Positions 1 to 14,261 of a stretch of 64,000 bases of DNA are shown here, in pieces. The first letter of the stretch is position 1. Every line of letters starts with the position of its first letter. Made by a program: the position numbers and the translations under genes. Under the pieces are notes generated by a model, which saw only the letters and a program-made list of their open reading frames with translations, did no database searches and was not told the origin of the DNA. Source of the DNA: Deinococcus terrestris (GTDB taxonomy: Bacteria > Deinococcota > Deinococci > Deinococcales > Deinococcaceae); the NCBI RefSeq assembly GCF_009377345.1, contig NZ_WBSL01000001.1:428501-492500 (forward strand), read 5' to 3'.

Positions 1-116
1 TGGAGCGGCAGCTCAAGGGCACGCTGGGGGTGGTGGAGACGGGCTTTTTCCTGGGCATGGCGGACGTGGCGTTCGTGGCGACCCCAGAGGGAGTCCGGGA
101 GATTCGGCGGGGGTAG
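1..116 (+). CDS. rpiA: Ribose-5-phosphate isomerase A, C-terminal fragment
   Basis: Only the last 37 codons are inside the window; the reading frame begins at base 3 and ends at a TAG at 114-116. The peptide carries the VVETGFFLGMAD and VATPEGV segments that close RpiA proteins, the enzyme that interconverts ribose-5-phosphate and ribulose-5-phosphate in the pentose phosphate pathway. The catalytic N-terminal part lies upstream and cannot be checked. The next gene begins 4 bases downstream, so the two are probably co-transcribed. Confidence 0.85.
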   Translation, partial: ERQLKGTLGVVETGFFLGMADVAFVATPEGVREIRRG

Positions 117-119
117 GGG

Positions 120-488
120 GTGTCGGACGTGCTGGTGGTGGGATCGCGCCAGAGGGCTCACCTCCGGGGGCTGGAGCGCAGTCGCCTGGGCTTCCGCGTC
201 GTGGAGGCGGCGCCCTGGGTCTACGCCTTCAAGCTGGTCCAGAAGGGGGATGGTCTGCTGGAACCGTCCCGCTCCGGGCGGCGGCGCCTCACGCCAGGGC
301 TGGCGAACCTGGTGCGGGCCATACCGGGCGAGGTTGTGCTGCTGCTGACCCGGCTTGAGAACGGGCAGGGCGAGGACGACCTTCCCCGCCTGATCCATTC
401 CGCGTCCGCGCCAGCCCATTCCACGCAGCCCTCGGAGAAAGCCACGTTCACCGAGCTGACTCCCGGCACGCCTCATTACCTGGCCTGA
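120..488 (+). CDS. Hypothetical protein downstream of rpiA
   Basis: A 122-residue protein starting with GTG 4 bases after the rpiA stop, which suggests translational coupling. I do not recognise a family. The N-terminus (SDVLVVGSRQRAHLRGLE) and central VRAIPGEVVLLLTRLE segment could form a small alpha/beta fold; there is no signal peptide or membrane segment and no cysteine pair. It may be lineage-specific. Codon use is like that of its neighbours, so I think it is a genuine gene. Confidence 0.6.
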   Translation: MSDVLVVGSRQRAHLRGLERSRLGFRVVEAAPWVYAFKLVQKGDGLLEPSRSGRRRLTPGLANLVRAIPGEVVLLLTRLENGQGEDDLPRLIHSASAPAHSTQPSEKATFTELTPGTPHYLA

Positions 489-495
489 CCGGGGG

Positions 496-2538
<2,043 letters not shown>

Positions 2539-2545
2539 GGGGGGT

Positions 2546-2551
2546 AGCGTA
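2546..2551 (-). promoter_or_regulatory. Leaderless -10 element of the DUF255 gene
   Basis: TACGCT on the minus strand, 7 bases before the ATG at 2538, with no Shine-Dalgarno sequence between. It matches the -10 pattern seen before many genes in this window. Confidence 0.6.
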
Positions 2552-2959
2552 GTGCGCGGTGGGTGAAGGTTCGGGTGAGGGAGGAGGGGGGAGGCTTCAT
2601 GGGTGTTTGGGGCGTGGCATCTTGATTGCGGTTTGCCCCTCCCCCCCAGCCCCCCTCCCCAGAGGGAAGGGGGGAGCGGCGCTGCGCTAGGCAAAGGTCG
2701 TCCCCCCATATTCCGTCCCGGTCTGCCTCGCCGCCGTTTCCCCCTCCACGCCATCCTGCCGCCCAACGTAAGGCCTCGGCGCTACCGCGCCGAACAGCTC
2801 GTCTGCCTGGAGAGTGGACTCGCAAGGCAGGGACGTTGAGATTGGCGGACACAGGAAAAAGAGGGCTTCAGCCAGAGCGGGTCAGTGTCTGCTCCTCCCC
2901 CCTTGCGGGGGAGGTTGGGAGGGGGGTGGCAGGCACCGCCTGCCCTCGCTGACCGCCCC
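2552..2959. other. Gene-free GC-rich interval with repeat copies
   Basis: About 400 bases between two minus-strand genes with no convincing coding frame. It holds a poly-C/poly-G inverted repeat near 2635-2680 and a copy of the modular dispersed repeat at 2889-2949. The middle (about 2700-2880) shows nothing I can identify. Confidence 0.6.
2889..2949. repeat. Dispersed GC-rich palindromic repeat, short form
   Basis: Two hairpins side by side. The first has 8-bp arms CCTCCCCC / GGGGGAGG (2894-2901 and 2907-2914). The second has 7-bp arms GGCAGGC / GCCTGCC (2928-2934 and 2938-2944) with an ACC loop. The same left hairpin and right GGGGTGGC segment recur at 14270-14360 and 23668-23760, where an extra block is inserted between them. 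It lies 11 bases past the end of the class V aminotransferase gene, so it may act as a terminator or as mRNA protection. Confidence 0.7.
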
Positions 2960-4144
<1,185 letters not shown>

Positions 4145-4151
4145 GGAGGGA

Positions 4152-4157
4152 AGTGTA
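4152..4157 (-). promoter_or_regulatory. Leaderless -10 element of the class V aminotransferase
   Basis: TACACT on the minus strand, 7 bases before ATG 4144; no Shine-Dalgarno sequence is present. Confidence 0.6.
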
Positions 4158-4176
4158 GGACGTGAGGCTGCTCGGC

Positions 4177-5388
<1,212 letters not shown>

Positions 5389-5464
5389 CGCCCCGCATTC
5401 CAGCACGGCAGGGCCTCGGCAGACGCTCAAGCCGCCGCTCATACCGGCACGGCCCCGGCGGGCG

Positions 5465-5470
5465 TAGGGT
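5465..5470 (+). promoter_or_regulatory. Leaderless -10 element of the aldo/keto reductase
   Basis: TAGGGT, 6 bases before ATG 5477, with only a G-C6 stretch between. Confidence 0.55.
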
Positions 5471-5476
5471 GCCCCC

Positions 5477-6472
5477 ATGACCTCCTCCCCCCAGCCCCAC
5501 CAGCGGCCCCTGGGCCGCACTGGCCTGCACGTCTCCGAGATCGGCTACGGTGCCTGGGGCATCGGCGCCGACATGTGGAAGGGCGCCCAGGACGACGAGA
5601 GCCTCGCGGCCCTGCGGCGCTACGTGGAACTCGGCGGCAACTTCATCGACACGGCGATGGGTTACGGGAGCGGCCACAGCGAGCGCCTGGTGGGGCAGGT
5701 CGCCCGCGAGGTTCCCGGGACCCTCGTCGCCACCAAGGTCAGCCCCAAAAACGGCCAGTGGCCCGCCGCCCCCGGCACCACCGCCGACGAGGCCTTTCCC
5801 GGCGAGTACGTCGTGCGGATGACCGAAGCCAGCCTGGAACGCCTGGGCCTGCCCGCCATCGACGTGCAGCAGCTTCACGTCTGGAACGACTCGTGGCTGG
5901 GACAGGGCGACTGGCAGGAGGCGGTGTCGCAGCTTAGGCGGGACGGCCGGGTTCGCGCCTTCGGCATCTCGGTCAACGACCACCAGCCTGACAACGCGGT
6001 CAGGGCGGTGGAGTCGGGCGCGGTGGACAGCGTGCAGGTCATCTACAACGTGTTCGACCAGTCGCCGCAGGACCGTCTGCTGGACGCCTGCCACGCCAAT
6101 GGCGTCGGCGTGATCGTGCGGGTCGCGCTCGACGAGGGGAGCCTGACCGGCACAGTCACCCCGGAGACCACCTTCCCGGAGGGGGACTGGCGGCACACCT
6201 ACTTCGGCGGCGACCGCAAGGCCGAGTTGCAGCCCCGGCTGCGGGCCATCGAGACGGACCTGGAGATCAGCACCGCGCAGCTTCCCGAAACCGCCCTGCG
6301 CTTCGTGCTGAGCCATCCGGCTGTCAGCACCGTCATCGTGGGGATGCGGAGTGTCCGCAACGTGGAGCGCAACCTCGCCCTCGCCGATGGGCGGGGCCTG
6401 CCCGCCGAACAGGTGCGGAAGCTCCACGCCCACCGCTGGGACCGCAACTGGTACCTCCCGGCAGGGGACTGA
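5477..6472 (+). CDS. Aldo/keto reductase
   Basis: A 331-residue NADPH-dependent oxidoreductase of the aldo/keto reductase superfamily (TIM barrel). The catalytic tetrad can be assigned to Asp58, Tyr63 ([14 protein letters not shown]), Lys87 (VATKVSP) and His134 (QLHVWN). The C-terminal [17 protein letters not shown] segment is the usual cofactor-binding region. Substrate cannot be told from sequence. The ATG start has a close TAGGGT -10 and the gene is divergent from benE. Confidence 0.92.
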   Translation: MTSSPQPHQRPLGRTGLHVSEIGYGAWGIGADMWKGAQDDESLAALRRYVELGGNFIDTAMGYGSGHSERLVGQVAREVPGTLVATKVSPKNGQWPAAPGTTADEAFPGEYVVRMTEASLERLGLPAIDVQQLHVWNDSWLGQGDWQEAVSQLRRDGRVRAFGISVNDHQPDNAVRAVESGAVDSVQVIYNVFDQSPQDRLLDACHANGVGVIVRVALDEGSLTGTVTPETTFPEGDWRHTYFGGDRKAELQPRLRAIETDLEISTAQLPETALRFVLSHPAVSTVIVGMRSVRNVERNLALADGRGLPAEQVRKLHAHRWDRNWYLPAGD

Positions 6473-6578
6473 GGCCTGCGCCGCCCGGCTTGCCTAGACC
6501 CGGCCTCTGCACGTAGACCCCCCGCTGGGGCAGGCTGAGGGCTTGGCCGGGGCCAGGTCCCGGCGTAGGTTTCGTCCT

Positions 6579-7967
6579 GTGTCCAGTGTTGCCCTGCCGT
6601 CCACCCGCACCCACCTGCCGGACATCCTGCGGCTGGCCCTGCCCGCAAGTGCCGAAGCCGTCATTCAACTGCTGTTCAACTTTCTGGCCCAACTGATCGT
6701 CGCCACGTTGGGGGCCACGGCGGTGGCGGCAGTGGGCCTGTCCAACAACGTCACGATGGTCCTGATGTTCACCCTCGCCACCCTGGGGTCGGGGGCGGGG
6801 ATCCTCGTCGCGCGGGCGCACGGGGCCGGGGACCGGGACGCGGTGAACCGGACGGCGGGCACCGCGCTGCTGCTCGCCCTGGGGGTGACGACCCTGCTTG
6901 TGGCGGGCCTCTACACCTCGGCGGGGCCAGTGCTGGGGCTGCTGGGCGCCCCGGCGAACCTCCTCGCGGCGGCCACGCCTTTCTTCCAGGTTGCGCTGCT
7001 GAGCGTGCCCCTGATCGTGCTGAGCGTGGTCGCGGGCAATGTCCTGCGCTCGCTGGAGCGGCCCCGCATCCCGATGGTCGCCACGCTGATCGCGGCGGCG
7101 GTCAACGTGGGAGTGGGCTATGCCCTGGTCCACGGGGCCTTCGGGCTGCCCCGGCTGGGATTGGTCGGCGCGGCGTGGGGAGCGCTGGCGGGGCAGGCGG
7201 TGCGCGTGGGACTGCTGGCGGTCTTCCTGTATGGGCCACGCGGTCCCATCGCCCCGGCGTGGTCGGGGGTGGGGGCCGGGGGCCGCGTGCTGGTGCGCGA
7301 CCTGCTGAACTTCTCGCTGCCGCTGGCCGCCACGCAGCTCGCCTGGAGCGGGGGGAACCTGCTGTACGTTCTCTTTCTGGCGCGGCTGGGCACCGAGGTG
7401 CTCGCGGGCGTGCAGATCGGCTACACGCTGGAGGGCATCTTCGTGGTGGCGTCCTCCGGGCTGGTGCCGGCGGCCACGGCCCTGATCGGGCAGGCGGTCG
7501 GGCAGCGCGACGCGGCGCTCGCCGCTGAGCGGGCGCGGGCGGTGGAACGCTTCGGGCTGGTCACCGAGGTCGCCTTCGGGGTGCTGTTCGCGCTCTCGGC
7601 GCTGGTGCTGCCGGTTCTCTACCCCAGCGTGGGGGCCGAGGTACGGGGCATCGCGCTGGCGACCATCCTGGTCAACGCTGCCGTACAGGTTGTCAAGGTC
7701 GCCAACATGGTGCGTGGGGCGGGCGTGCTCCCCTCGGGCAGCGACACGCGCGGCGTCCTGATCGGGGACGCCATCAGTGCCTTCGCGGTGGGACTGCCGC
7801 TCGCGTGGCTGCTCGCCTTCCCCCTGGGGCTGGGGTTCTGGGGCGTGCTGGTCGCCCGCGTGCTGGAGGAGGTCGTGAAGATCGCCATCTTCACCTGGCG
7901 GCGCCGCAAGCTGTCGTGGGGCCAGGTGATCGCCGGGCAGACGGCCCTGAACGCGGCGACGGACTGA
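6579..7967 (+). CDS. MATE family multidrug/cation antiporter
   Basis: A 462-residue inner-membrane exporter with about 12 hydrophobic helices arranged as two halves, of the multidrug and toxic compound extrusion family. The [13 protein letters not shown] and [24 protein letters not shown] segments correspond to the paired motifs of the two halves. I chose GTG 6579 over an upstream TTG at 6543 because a TAGGTT -10 hexamer lies at 6566-6571, 7 bases before it, and because the extra residues are basic and unlike the family. It meets the MaoC gene tail to tail, 6 bases apart. Confidence 0.9.
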   Translation: MSSVALPSTRTHLPDILRLALPASAEAVIQLLFNFLAQLIVATLGATAVAAVGLSNNVTMVLMFTLATLGSGAGILVARAHGAGDRDAVNRTAGTALLLALGVTTLLVAGLYTSAGPVLGLLGAPANLLAAATPFFQVALLSVPLIVLSVVAGNVLRSLERPRIPMVATLIAAAVNVGVGYALVHGAFGLPRLGLVGAAWGALAGQAVRVGLLAVFLYGPRGPIAPAWSGVGAGGRVLVRDLLNFSLPLAATQLAWSGGNLLYVLFLARLGTEVLAGVQIGYTLEGIFVVASSGLVPAATALIGQAVGQRDAALAAERARAVERFGLVTEVAFGVLFALSALVLPVLYPSVGAEVRGIALATILVNAAVQVVKVANMVRGAGVLPSGSDTRGVLIGDAISAFAVGLPLAWLLAFPLGLGFWGVLVARVLEEVVKIAIFTWRRRKLSWGQVIAGQTALNAATD

Positions 7968-7973
7968 GCGGCG

Positions 7974-8459
<486 letters not shown>

Positions 8460-8482
8460 GGCAACCTCTGGGGAAGTGGGAG

Positions 8483-9352
8483 TCAGTTCGCCTGTTCGCG
8501 GGCGTGGAGGATGGCGCGGGCCTTTGCCAGCATCGGCTCATCCACCATCTGCCCCTCGAAGCTGAAGGCCCCGTGCCCGGCGAGGGCGGCCTCGTGCGCG
8601 GCGTCCAGCAGCCTGCGGGCACGCTCGGCCTCCGCGTCAGTGGGGCCGAAGAACTCGTGGGCCAACGCGACCTGCGCCGGGTGGATGCACAGCTTGCCGC
8701 CGTACCCCACGGCGCGGCCCTGCGCGGCGTCGGCGCGAAAGGTGTCGGGGTCGTTCAGCGCCGTAACCACGATGTCCAGCGCGTGAACCCCGGTCAGCCG
8801 GGCGGCGAGCGCAACATGCGAGCGGGCATACAGGACTTCCAGATTCCCAGGAGTGCGGCTGCCCCCCAGGTCGGTCGTGTAGTCCTCTGCCCCGAAGTAG
8901 GCCCATGCCACGCCCTCCTCGGCCAGAATCTCGCGGGCATTCCAGACGCCTGCGCCCGTCTCCAGCCCGGCGAGGAGGGGGAGGTCCAGCCCCCGCGCCG
9001 CCAGCGCCTCCCGCACCCGCCGCACGTCTGTCGTCGCCTCCAGCTTGGGCACGACCACTCCCGCGAGTTCGGGGGTCAGCACGGCGAGGTCATCCTCAAA
9101 AAAGGGCGAGTGCGGCGCGTTCACCCGCACGAAGACGGCGAGGTGCGGCGCGGCGGCCACGAGGTCGCGGGCGGCGTCGCGGGCGACCGGGCGGGCGGCG
9201 GCTTTGGCTTCCGGGGTGGCGGGCACCGCGTCTTCCAGGTCAATGACCACCGCGTCGGGCGCGGAGCGGGGCAGCTTGGCGATCAGGTCGGCGCGGCCCC
9301 CCGGCGCGAACAGGACGCTGCGGGGGCGCAGGCTGGGGTCAGGAGCAGGCAC
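8483..9352 (-). CDS. CoA ester lyase, HpcH/HpaI-CitE family
   Basis: A 289-residue TIM-barrel lyase of the CitE / malyl-CoA lyase type. The RSVLFAPGG start, [10 protein letters not shown] (Mg2+ ligand region), [18 protein letters not shown] and [10 protein letters not shown] motifs are all present. Members cleave (3S)-malyl-CoA, beta-methylmalyl-CoA or citramalyl-CoA. It begins with GTG 9352, which has a TATCCT -10 hexamer 7 bases upstream, and drives the maoC gene downstream. Its exact CoA ester cannot be named from sequence alone. Confidence 0.9.
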   Translation of the reverse strand: MPAPDPSLRPRSVLFAPGGRADLIAKLPRSAPDAVVIDLEDAVPATPEAKAAARPVARDAARDLVAAAPHLAVFVRVNAPHSPFFEDDLAVLTPELAGVVVPKLEATTDVRRVREALAARGLDLPLLAGLETGAGVWNAREILAEEGVAWAYFGAEDYTTDLGGSRTPGNLEVLYARSHVALAARLTGVHALDIVVTALNDPDTFRADAAQGRAVGYGGKLCIHPAQVALAHEFFGPTDAEAERARRLLDAAHEAALAGHGAFSFEGQMVDEPMLAKARAILHAREQAN

Positions 9353-9359
9353 GTGCCAT

Positions 9360-9365
9360 AGGATA
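9360..9365 (-). promoter_or_regulatory. Leaderless -10 element of the CitE-maoC operon
   Basis: TATCCT on the minus strand, 7 bases before the GTG start at 9352. It supports the GTG over any other start. Confidence 0.6.
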
Positions 9366-9376
9366 CGCGGCCCCCA

Positions 9377-9928
9377 CTACATCCCCTCCACCCCCACACG
9401 CTGCAGGCCTGTGGCGAGGTCCTGGCGCGTGAGTTCGCCGTGCGTGATCTGCTGGACCACGCCCTGCCGGTCGATGAAGTAGGTCAGCGGCGTGCCGAAA
9501 AGCTGATAGGCCCGGGCTGCGAATCCCTCGCGGTCGGAGAGCGACGGGTAGGTCATCCCCAGTTGCTCCGCGAGGTTGCGGGCCGCGCCGTCTGGAGTCC
9601 AGTGGGCCACCACCCCCAGCAGCTTGAGGTCCTGCCCCCGCTTCTGCTGAAGCTCGACCAGCAGTGGCACCTCGCGCTCGCAGGGCACGCAGTTGGACCC
9701 CCAGAAGTTCAAGACCAGCGGTTGCCCGATCAGCCGGGCCGAATCGACCTCCTCACCCTCCAGGGTGCTCAGCAGGAAAGGGGGCGCGAGTTGGCCCACC
9801 TGGGTCCCGAACTCCCGCCGCTCGGCCGGGCGGAGCAGGGCACCCAGCACTCCACCGACCGCCAGCAAGCCCAGCCCCAGGGGAAGGAAGCGGCGGAGCA
9901 CGGGCGCGGTCCGGGAGGGGAGGGTCAT
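9377..9928 (-). CDS. TlpA-like thiol-disulfide oxidoreductase
   Basis: A 183-residue membrane-anchored thioredoxin-fold protein. An N-terminal helix (about residues 12-31) should anchor it with the thioredoxin domain outside the membrane. The redox motif is CVPC (Cys80-Cys83) in [12 protein letters not shown], and the cis-proline segment GTPLTYFID is present. It resembles ResA/CcmG proteins that reduce apocytochrome c or other exported thiols, and it sits 3.5 kb from the ccm locus that has its own CcmG. Start ATG 9926-9928 precedes the hydrophobic segment; the longer frame to 9997 adds an improbable leader. Confidence 0.87.
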   Translation of the reverse strand: MTLPSRTAPVLRRFLPLGLGLLAVGGVLGALLRPAERREFGTQVGQLAPPFLLSTLEGEEVDSARLIGQPLVLNFWGSNCVPCEREVPLLVELQQKRGQDLKLLGVVAHWTPDGAARNLAEQLGMTYPSLSDREGFAARAYQLFGTPLTYFIDRQGVVQQITHGELTRQDLATGLQRVGVEGM

Positions 9929-10020
9929 GGCCCATTGAACCGCAGGAGTGGCCCCCCGGCAACTCCCGCAACGTGACCCGAACAGGGGCACCCGCACGGC
10001 AGGCCAGGCAGAGTAGGCCC

Positions 10021-11082
10021 ATGACCACCCCCTTTCAACTCGGCCTGTACTCCTTCGGAGACTTCACGCCCGACCCCGCCACCGGGGTCACCCTGAGTCC
10101 CACCGAGCGCCTAAAAAACCTGATGGAGGAAGCCGAACTCGCCGATCAGGTCGGCTTGGACGTGTTCGGCCTGGGCGAACACCACCGCCCCGACTACCTA
10201 GTGTCCTCGCCCGCGACCGTCCTCGCGGCGATGGCGGCCCGCACCCGCACTATCCGCCTTACGAGCGCCGTGACCGTGCTGGGCACCGACGATCCCGTGC
10301 GGGTGTACCAGCAGTTCGCTACCCTGGACCTGCTCTCCGGGGGTCGGGCCGAGATTATGGTGGGGCGCGGCTCCTTCGCGGAATCGTTTCCGCTGTTCCT
10401 GGGCGGAATGCCCGCTGACTACGACGCCATCTTTGCGGACCGGCTGGAACTGCTCTTGCAGGTGCGCGACCATGAACACGTGACCTGGCAGGGCCGCACC
10501 CGCCCGCCGCTGGGGGGTCAGGGGGTCTACCCGCGCCCCGAACAGCCCCTCCCGGTCTGGCTGGCGGTGGGCGGCACGCCGTCCTCGGCCCGCCGCGCCG
10601 GGACGCTGGGGTTGCCGATGGCGCTGGCGATCATCGGCGGGGCCTACGAGCGCTTCGCTCCCTTCGTGCGGCTCTACCGGGACGCGGCCCAGACTGCCGG
10701 GCACGGCGAGCTGCCACTGGGCATCAACGGGCACGGCTTCCTGGCCGACACGTCGCGGGGGGCCGCCGACCTCGCCTTTCCCGCGCACAGCCTCGTCATG
10801 AACCGCCTGGGCCGCGAGCGGGGCTGGGCGCCGATGGGCCGCGCCCACTTTGACGCCGAGCGCGGACCGGGCGGAGCGCTCTTCGTGGGCGACCCGGAGG
10901 AAGTGGCCGCGAAAATCCTGCACCAGCACGAGCTGTTCGGCCACACCCGCTTCCTGATGCAGATGAGCGTGGGCACGCTGCCTCACGCGGCGATGCTGCG
11001 CTCCATTGAGCTGTTCGGGACTAAGGTCGCTCCGCTTGTCCGGGAGGAAGTCGCGCGGCGTCAGCCCACGCCCAGCTCGTAA
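10021..11082 (+). CDS. Luciferase-like (LLM class) flavin-dependent oxidoreductase
   Basis: A 353-residue TIM-barrel monooxygenase of the bacterial luciferase family. [41 protein letters not shown] and [18 protein letters not shown] segments are typical. Such enzymes use reduced FMN or F420 to oxidise small substrates; the substrate here is unknown. Start is ATG 10021, where homology begins, although the frame is open upstream to 9664. Its last 22 bases overlap the 3' end of the convergent GNAT gene. Confidence 0.9.
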   Translation: MTTPFQLGLYSFGDFTPDPATGVTLSPTERLKNLMEEAELADQVGLDVFGLGEHHRPDYLVSSPATVLAAMAARTRTIRLTSAVTVLGTDDPVRVYQQFATLDLLSGGRAEIMVGRGSFAESFPLFLGGMPADYDAIFADRLELLLQVRDHEHVTWQGRTRPPLGGQGVYPRPEQPLPVWLAVGGTPSSARRAGTLGLPMALAIIGGAYERFAPFVRLYRDAAQTAGHGELPLGINGHGFLADTSRGAADLAFPAHSLVMNRLGRERGWAPMGRAHFDAERGPGGALFVGDPEEVAAKILHQHELFGHTRFLMQMSVGTLPHAAMLRSIELFGTKVAPLVREEVARRQPTPSS

Positions 11083-11543
11083 CGAACCACCCGGAAACCC
11101 TTCACCGTCACCTCGTCCACCGCCCGGAAGCCCGCTGACTCGTACAGGGCGCGGAGCTTGGGGCGGGTGGCGGCGGTGTCCAGCCGCAGGAAGGTGCCCC
11201 CGGCCTCCTGGGTTTCGCGGGCGGCCTCGGCCAGCAGCGCCTGAGCCAAGCCCCGTCCCTGCGCCGCCGGATGGATGCCAAGTTTATGGAGATAGCGGGC
11301 CTGCCCCGGCGGGTCCTCCGGCCAGAAGAGGGGGTCGGCGTCCAGCAGCACGTAGGTGCCCACCGCCTCGCTCCGGAGCCACGCGACCCGCCAGCCCTCC
11401 GTCGGGTAGTGGCGGGTCAGCCGTTCCGGGGTCAGGCTGGGCAGCGGCCACAGCGGTTCGCCCCGCTCCAGCAGCCGGGCGGCGGTGGCGGTCAGGACGG
11501 CGGAAGCGGCGCTGAGATCGCCCCGAGTAAAGGTCAGGTCCAC
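11061..11543 (-). CDS. GNAT family N-acetyltransferase
   Basis: A 160-residue acetyl-CoA-dependent acetyltransferase. The acetyl-CoA-binding motif A is [20 protein letters not shown] (Q/R-G-x-G/A), followed by the C-terminal [10 protein letters not shown]. It starts with GTG 11543 immediately after the Rieske stop, so it is the last gene of the ccm-Rieske operon. The acceptor is unknown, and I see no reason in sequence to tie it to cytochrome assembly. The 3' end overlaps the convergent LLM gene. Confidence 0.87.
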   Translation of the reverse strand: MDLTFTRGDLSAASAVLTATAARLLERGEPLWPLPSLTPERLTRHYPTEGWRVAWLRSEAVGTYVLLDADPLFWPEDPPGQARYLHKLGIHPAAQGRGLAQALLAEAARETQEAGGTFLRLDTAATRPKLRALYESAGFRAVDEVTVKGFRVVRYELGVG

Positions 11544-12131
11544 TCAGCCCCCCAGCGGCGGCGCGGGCTCAATCCCCGTCGCGTAGAGGTCGCCGCCCCG
11601 AGCCTCCAGCCGCACGCGTGGCAGTGGCCCGCTGGCCTTCCCGAAGACGGCCTCGCCCGCCTTGAGGGGGTCAAAGACGCTGTAGTGGCACGGGCACCCC
11701 AGTTGCGGGTGCTGGTCTTCCCTCGGCGGGCGGTAGTTGTAGGCGAAGGCCAGCACCTCCGGGTCGCGCACGAGGACCACCGGGCAGCCCAGGTGGGTGC
11801 AGATGCGGCTGTAGGCGGCGTAGTGGCGGCCGTCCACGCTCAGACCACCGAGGACCGGCTCCGGCACCCGCAGGGCCACGCAGGGGCGATCAGCGTAGGT
11901 GAAGGTGACTTCCGCCCACTCCTGCGCCAGGTGTCCCGCCGAAGCGACCCACACCGCCGCTCCCGGCTGAAACTCCGGCTCGCCCGCGTCCCGCTTGCCC
12001 AGCGTCACCCGCGAGGCGTACCAGCCCATGTACCCGAAGGTGCCCAGCGTGCCCGCGACAGGTAGCACCCACCAGTTCTCCAGGACCCGGCGGCGCGTCA
12101 GGCGGCGTGCCTTGGGCCGCTCGCCCGTCAC
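11544..12131 (-). CDS. Rieske [2Fe-2S] protein with N-terminal membrane anchor
   Basis: A 195-residue protein with a basic N-terminus, one transmembrane helix (about residues 20-40) and a Rieske fold. Cluster ligands read as Cys111 and His113 in CTHLGC and Cys146 and His149 in CPCH. Cys116 and Cys148 can form the disulfide of bc1/b6f-type Rieske proteins. It starts with GTG in a GTGA overlap with the stop of the upstream cytochrome c fusion, so it is translationally coupled. No cytochrome b gene is in the window. It likely carries electrons from quinol to the neighbouring cytochrome c, by analogy to bc-type complexes. Confidence 0.92.
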   Translation of the reverse strand: MTGERPKARRLTRRRVLENWWVLPVAGTLGTFGYMGWYASRVTLGKRDAGEPEFQPGAAVWVASAGHLAQEWAEVTFTYADRPCVALRVPEPVLGGLSVDGRHYAAYSRICTHLGCPVVLVRDPEVLAFAYNYRPPREDQHPQLGCPCHYSVFDPLKAGEAVFGKASGPLPRVRLEARGGDLYATGIEPAPPLGG

Positions 12132-13177
12132 TCGCCTTCCTTCTGCCAGCGCTCCAGCACGTCCAGCAGGGCGTTCAGCTCATCGGGTTTGAGGTCGGGA
12201 TAGGCGGGCATCGCCCCCTTGCCCTGGAGGATGATCTGCCGCAGCCCGTCCCGCGAGAGGTTGGACACCCGCAGGCTGGGTCCCAGCGCCCCGCCGCCGC
12301 CGTTCGCCCCGTGACAGCTCGCGCAGTTCGCGGCGTACACGCGCAGGCCGGGGTCCGCCTGGTTCTGGCGGGCACGGATGGCGGTGATGGTCTCGTCGGC
12401 GTCGCGGCCGGAGGGGTTGAGGGTGCGGTAGCGTTCCAGCGCGGTCAGGGCGGCCTCGTCCTGCCCGAACTGGGAGAGCGCGAAGCCCAGGAAAAGTTGC
12501 GATTCGGCGTCGTCGGGCGCGAGCTGCGCGGCGGTGCGGATCAGCAGGAAGGCCTGCCCCGCTTCTTCCTCGCTCAGCTCCCCGCCGCCCCGCGCGGGCC
12601 GGTTCAGCAGCAGGATGCCCAGCCGCCGCAGCGCCTCGGGCTGGCGGGGGTCCAGGCGCAGGGCCGCCGCGTACGCCCTCGTCGCCTCGTCGTAGAGGCC
12701 GGAGTCGAAGGCCGCCTTACCCCAGGCGAGGGAATCGGCGGCGGACTGGCTGGCCTCAGCGCGGCGGCGCAGCTCGGGCAGCGCGAGCGAGTTCTGCACA
12801 GTCTGCGCCTCACGCGGCGAGAGGGCCGCGAGCTGCCAGCGAGGGACGAAGGTCACCGCTCCGGCGACCGTCACCAGCGCGGCCAGCCCTACCCCGGCCA
12901 GCGCGAGGCGGCGGGTGCGGCCCGCCCGGTTCGCCGGGGGCGGTGCGGGCGGCAACGCGTCCAGCGCCCGCAGGGTCAGCGCGGCGCGGCGTTCCAGGTC
13001 GGGCCGCCGCCGCTCGTCGGTCAGGGTATCCAGCTCCCCATACAGGCGGTCGCGCTCGGCCGTCAGCCGCTCCCGCTCCGGGGCGTCGGGGTCGCCCGGC
13101 ACGCCCGCCCCCAGCGGCGAGAGCACCAGCCACAACGACACGCCCACGATCAGGGCCAGCAGGACGAGGCTCAGCAT
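12128..13177 (-). CDS. CcmI-like TPR protein fused to a cytochrome c domain
   Basis: A 349-residue composite. The N-terminal membrane helix (about residues 2-20) and following charged coiled segment ([19 protein letters not shown]) resemble CcmI/CycH. A second hydrophobic helix (about 88-107) leads to a tetratricopeptide region (about 140-270). The C-terminus is a monohaem cytochrome c: CASCH at 285-289 and a candidate axial methionine, Met323, in GAMPAYPDL. CcmI chaperones apocytochromes to the heme lyase; this one carries a client haem domain itself. ATG 13177 overlaps the ccmH stop (TGATG); a GTG one codon earlier is an alternative. Confidence 0.9.
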   Translation of the reverse strand: MLSLVLLALIVGVSLWLVLSPLGAGVPGDPDAPERERLTAERDRLYGELDTLTDERRRPDLERRAALTLRALDALPPAPPPANRAGRTRRLALAGVGLAALVTVAGAVTFVPRWQLAALSPREAQTVQNSLALPELRRRAEASQSAADSLAWGKAAFDSGLYDEATRAYAAALRLDPRQPEALRRLGILLLNRPARGGGELSEEEAGQAFLLIRTAAQLAPDDAESQLFLGFALSQFGQDEAALTALERYRTLNPSGRDADETITAIRARQNQADPGLRVYAANCASCHGANGGGGALGPSLRVSNLSRDGLRQIILQGKGAMPAYPDLKPDELNALLDVLERWQKEGE

Positions 13178-13665
13178 CACGCCCCCTCCTTGCGCCGCGT
13201 CTGGCGCTGCACTTCCGCGAGGTAGGGGTCAAAGGTGTCCCCCTCGGCCTCGGGCGTGGCAGCAGCGGCGGCGGTGGGCTTGCGCCGCAGGAAGCGCCAC
13301 AGCACCAGCCCCCCCGCCCCCAGCGCCGCGAGCGGAGCGCCCCACAGCAGCATCCCCACCCCGTCTTTCGGCGGGTCCAGCAGCACGAAATTGCCGTACC
13401 GTGCCGCGAAGTAGCTGTAGATCTCCGCGTCGCTGCGCCCCGCCGCCACCTGCTCGCGCACGTCGCGCAGCATCTCGCGGCTGATGTCGTTCGTGCTCTG
13501 CGTGATGGGCTCCCCCGTGCAGATCGGGCAGCGCAGGTTGTCCCCGATGGCCTCGGCGCGGAGGGATTGGTCGGGCGTCAGAGCCAGCGAAGTGGAGAGC
13601 AACAGGCTCAGGGCCAGAGGCAGGAGCCGTGCCCGCGCTGGCGACTGGCGACTGGCGACTGGCAA
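13177..13665 (-). CDS. ccmH: Cytochrome c biogenesis protein CcmH
   Basis: About 162 residues. A signal peptide ([16 protein letters not shown]) is followed by the CcmH domain with the LRCPIC redox motif (Cys46-Cys49), then an anchoring helix near residues 105-130 and a charged tail. CcmH reduces or holds apocytochrome cysteines with CcmG. No ATG or GTG lies ahead of the signal peptide. The most upstream start is TTG 13663-13665, preceded by GGAGGGG within the end of ccmG. That TTG falls inside a 7-bp tandem repeat, so the length of the N-terminus is uncertain. It overlaps the next gene by one base. Confidence 0.85.
   Translation of the reverse strand: MPVASRQSPARARLLPLALSLLLSTSLALTPDQSLRAEAIGDNLRCPICTGEPITQSTNDISREMLRDVREQVAAGRSDAEIYSYFAARYGNFVLLDPPKDGVGMLLWGAPLAALGAGGLVLWRFLRRKPTAAAAATPEAEGDTFDPYLAEVQRQTRRKEGA
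13638..13665. repeat. Heptanucleotide tandem repeat at the ccmH start
   Basis: Four head-to-tail copies of a 7-base unit (CTGGCGA three times, then CTGGCAA) on the plus strand, spanning the proposed TTG start and first codons of ccmH. Because 7 is not a multiple of 3, gain or loss of a unit would shift the reading frame between the TTG and the signal peptide. Confidence 0.8.
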
Positions 13666-13667
13666 CT

Positions 13668-14249
13668 TCAAATCCCCTCCACCCCGATCTTCTCCAGCCC
13701 CACATTCAGCCGTTCGCGGCTCAACCCACCCCGGTCCACGTGGCGGATCACGCCTTCCTTGTCGATAAAGACCGTCTCGGGAATCCCCGCCACCCCGTAG
13801 TCGATGCCGGTCTTGATGCCGGGGTCGCGCAGGTTGGGATAGGCGAGGGCGTACTCGCGGATGAAGTCGCGGGCGTTTTGCTCCTTGGTCTCCTGAAAGA
13901 GGATGCCCAGGATGGCGGGGCCGTTCTCGCCGCTCCGCTTTTCGCCCAGTTCGCGGAAGAGAGGCGCCTCCTCGCGGCACGGCTCGCACCACGAGGCCCA
14001 GAAGTTCAGCACGACCGGGCGGCCCTGCAGGGCGGCGAGGCTCACCTGCGCCCCGTCCAGGCTCTCCAGCGTGAACTCGGGCGCGGGCTTGCCCACCAGG
14101 GGGCCGCCGTCGGTGGCGTTGCGCGAGGGGCTGAGCAGCGCCACGCCCAGCACCGCGACCAGCGTGGCCGCCAGCACGGGCGGAAGCAGCCGCCGCCACA
14201 GGGGAGCGGGCGTAGGGGCCGGATTGGAAGAGGGGGAGAGGTCAGTCAT
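13668..14249 (-). CDS. ccmG: Cytochrome c biogenesis thioredoxin CcmG/DsbE (ResA-like)
   Basis: A 193-residue membrane-anchored thioredoxin. A hydrophobic anchor spans about residues 20-40. The active site is WCEPC (Cys88-Cys91) in [11 protein letters not shown], and the cis-proline segment is [12 protein letters not shown]. It takes electrons from CcdA and reduces the apocytochrome heme-binding site or CcmH. It is separated from ccmF upstream by 134 bases that hold a dispersed repeat copy, and its stop lies 2 bases before the ccmH TTG. Confidence 0.93.
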   Translation of the reverse strand: MTDLSPSSNPAPTPAPLWRRLLPPVLAATLVAVLGVALLSPSRNATDGGPLVGKPAPEFTLESLDGAQVSLAALQGRPVVLNFWASWCEPCREEAPLFRELGEKRSGENGPAILGILFQETKEQNARDFIREYALAYPNLRDPGIKTGIDYGVAGIPETVFIDKEGVIRHVDRGGLSRERLNVGLEKIGVEGI

Positions 14250-14261
14250 GGTCAGTCACTC

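Noticed and set aside
12107..13225. Plus-strand frame of 372 codons opposite the cytochrome c fusion
   Set aside because: Arginine/glutamine/glycine-rich translation with no domain; explained by codon bias of the minus-strand genes.
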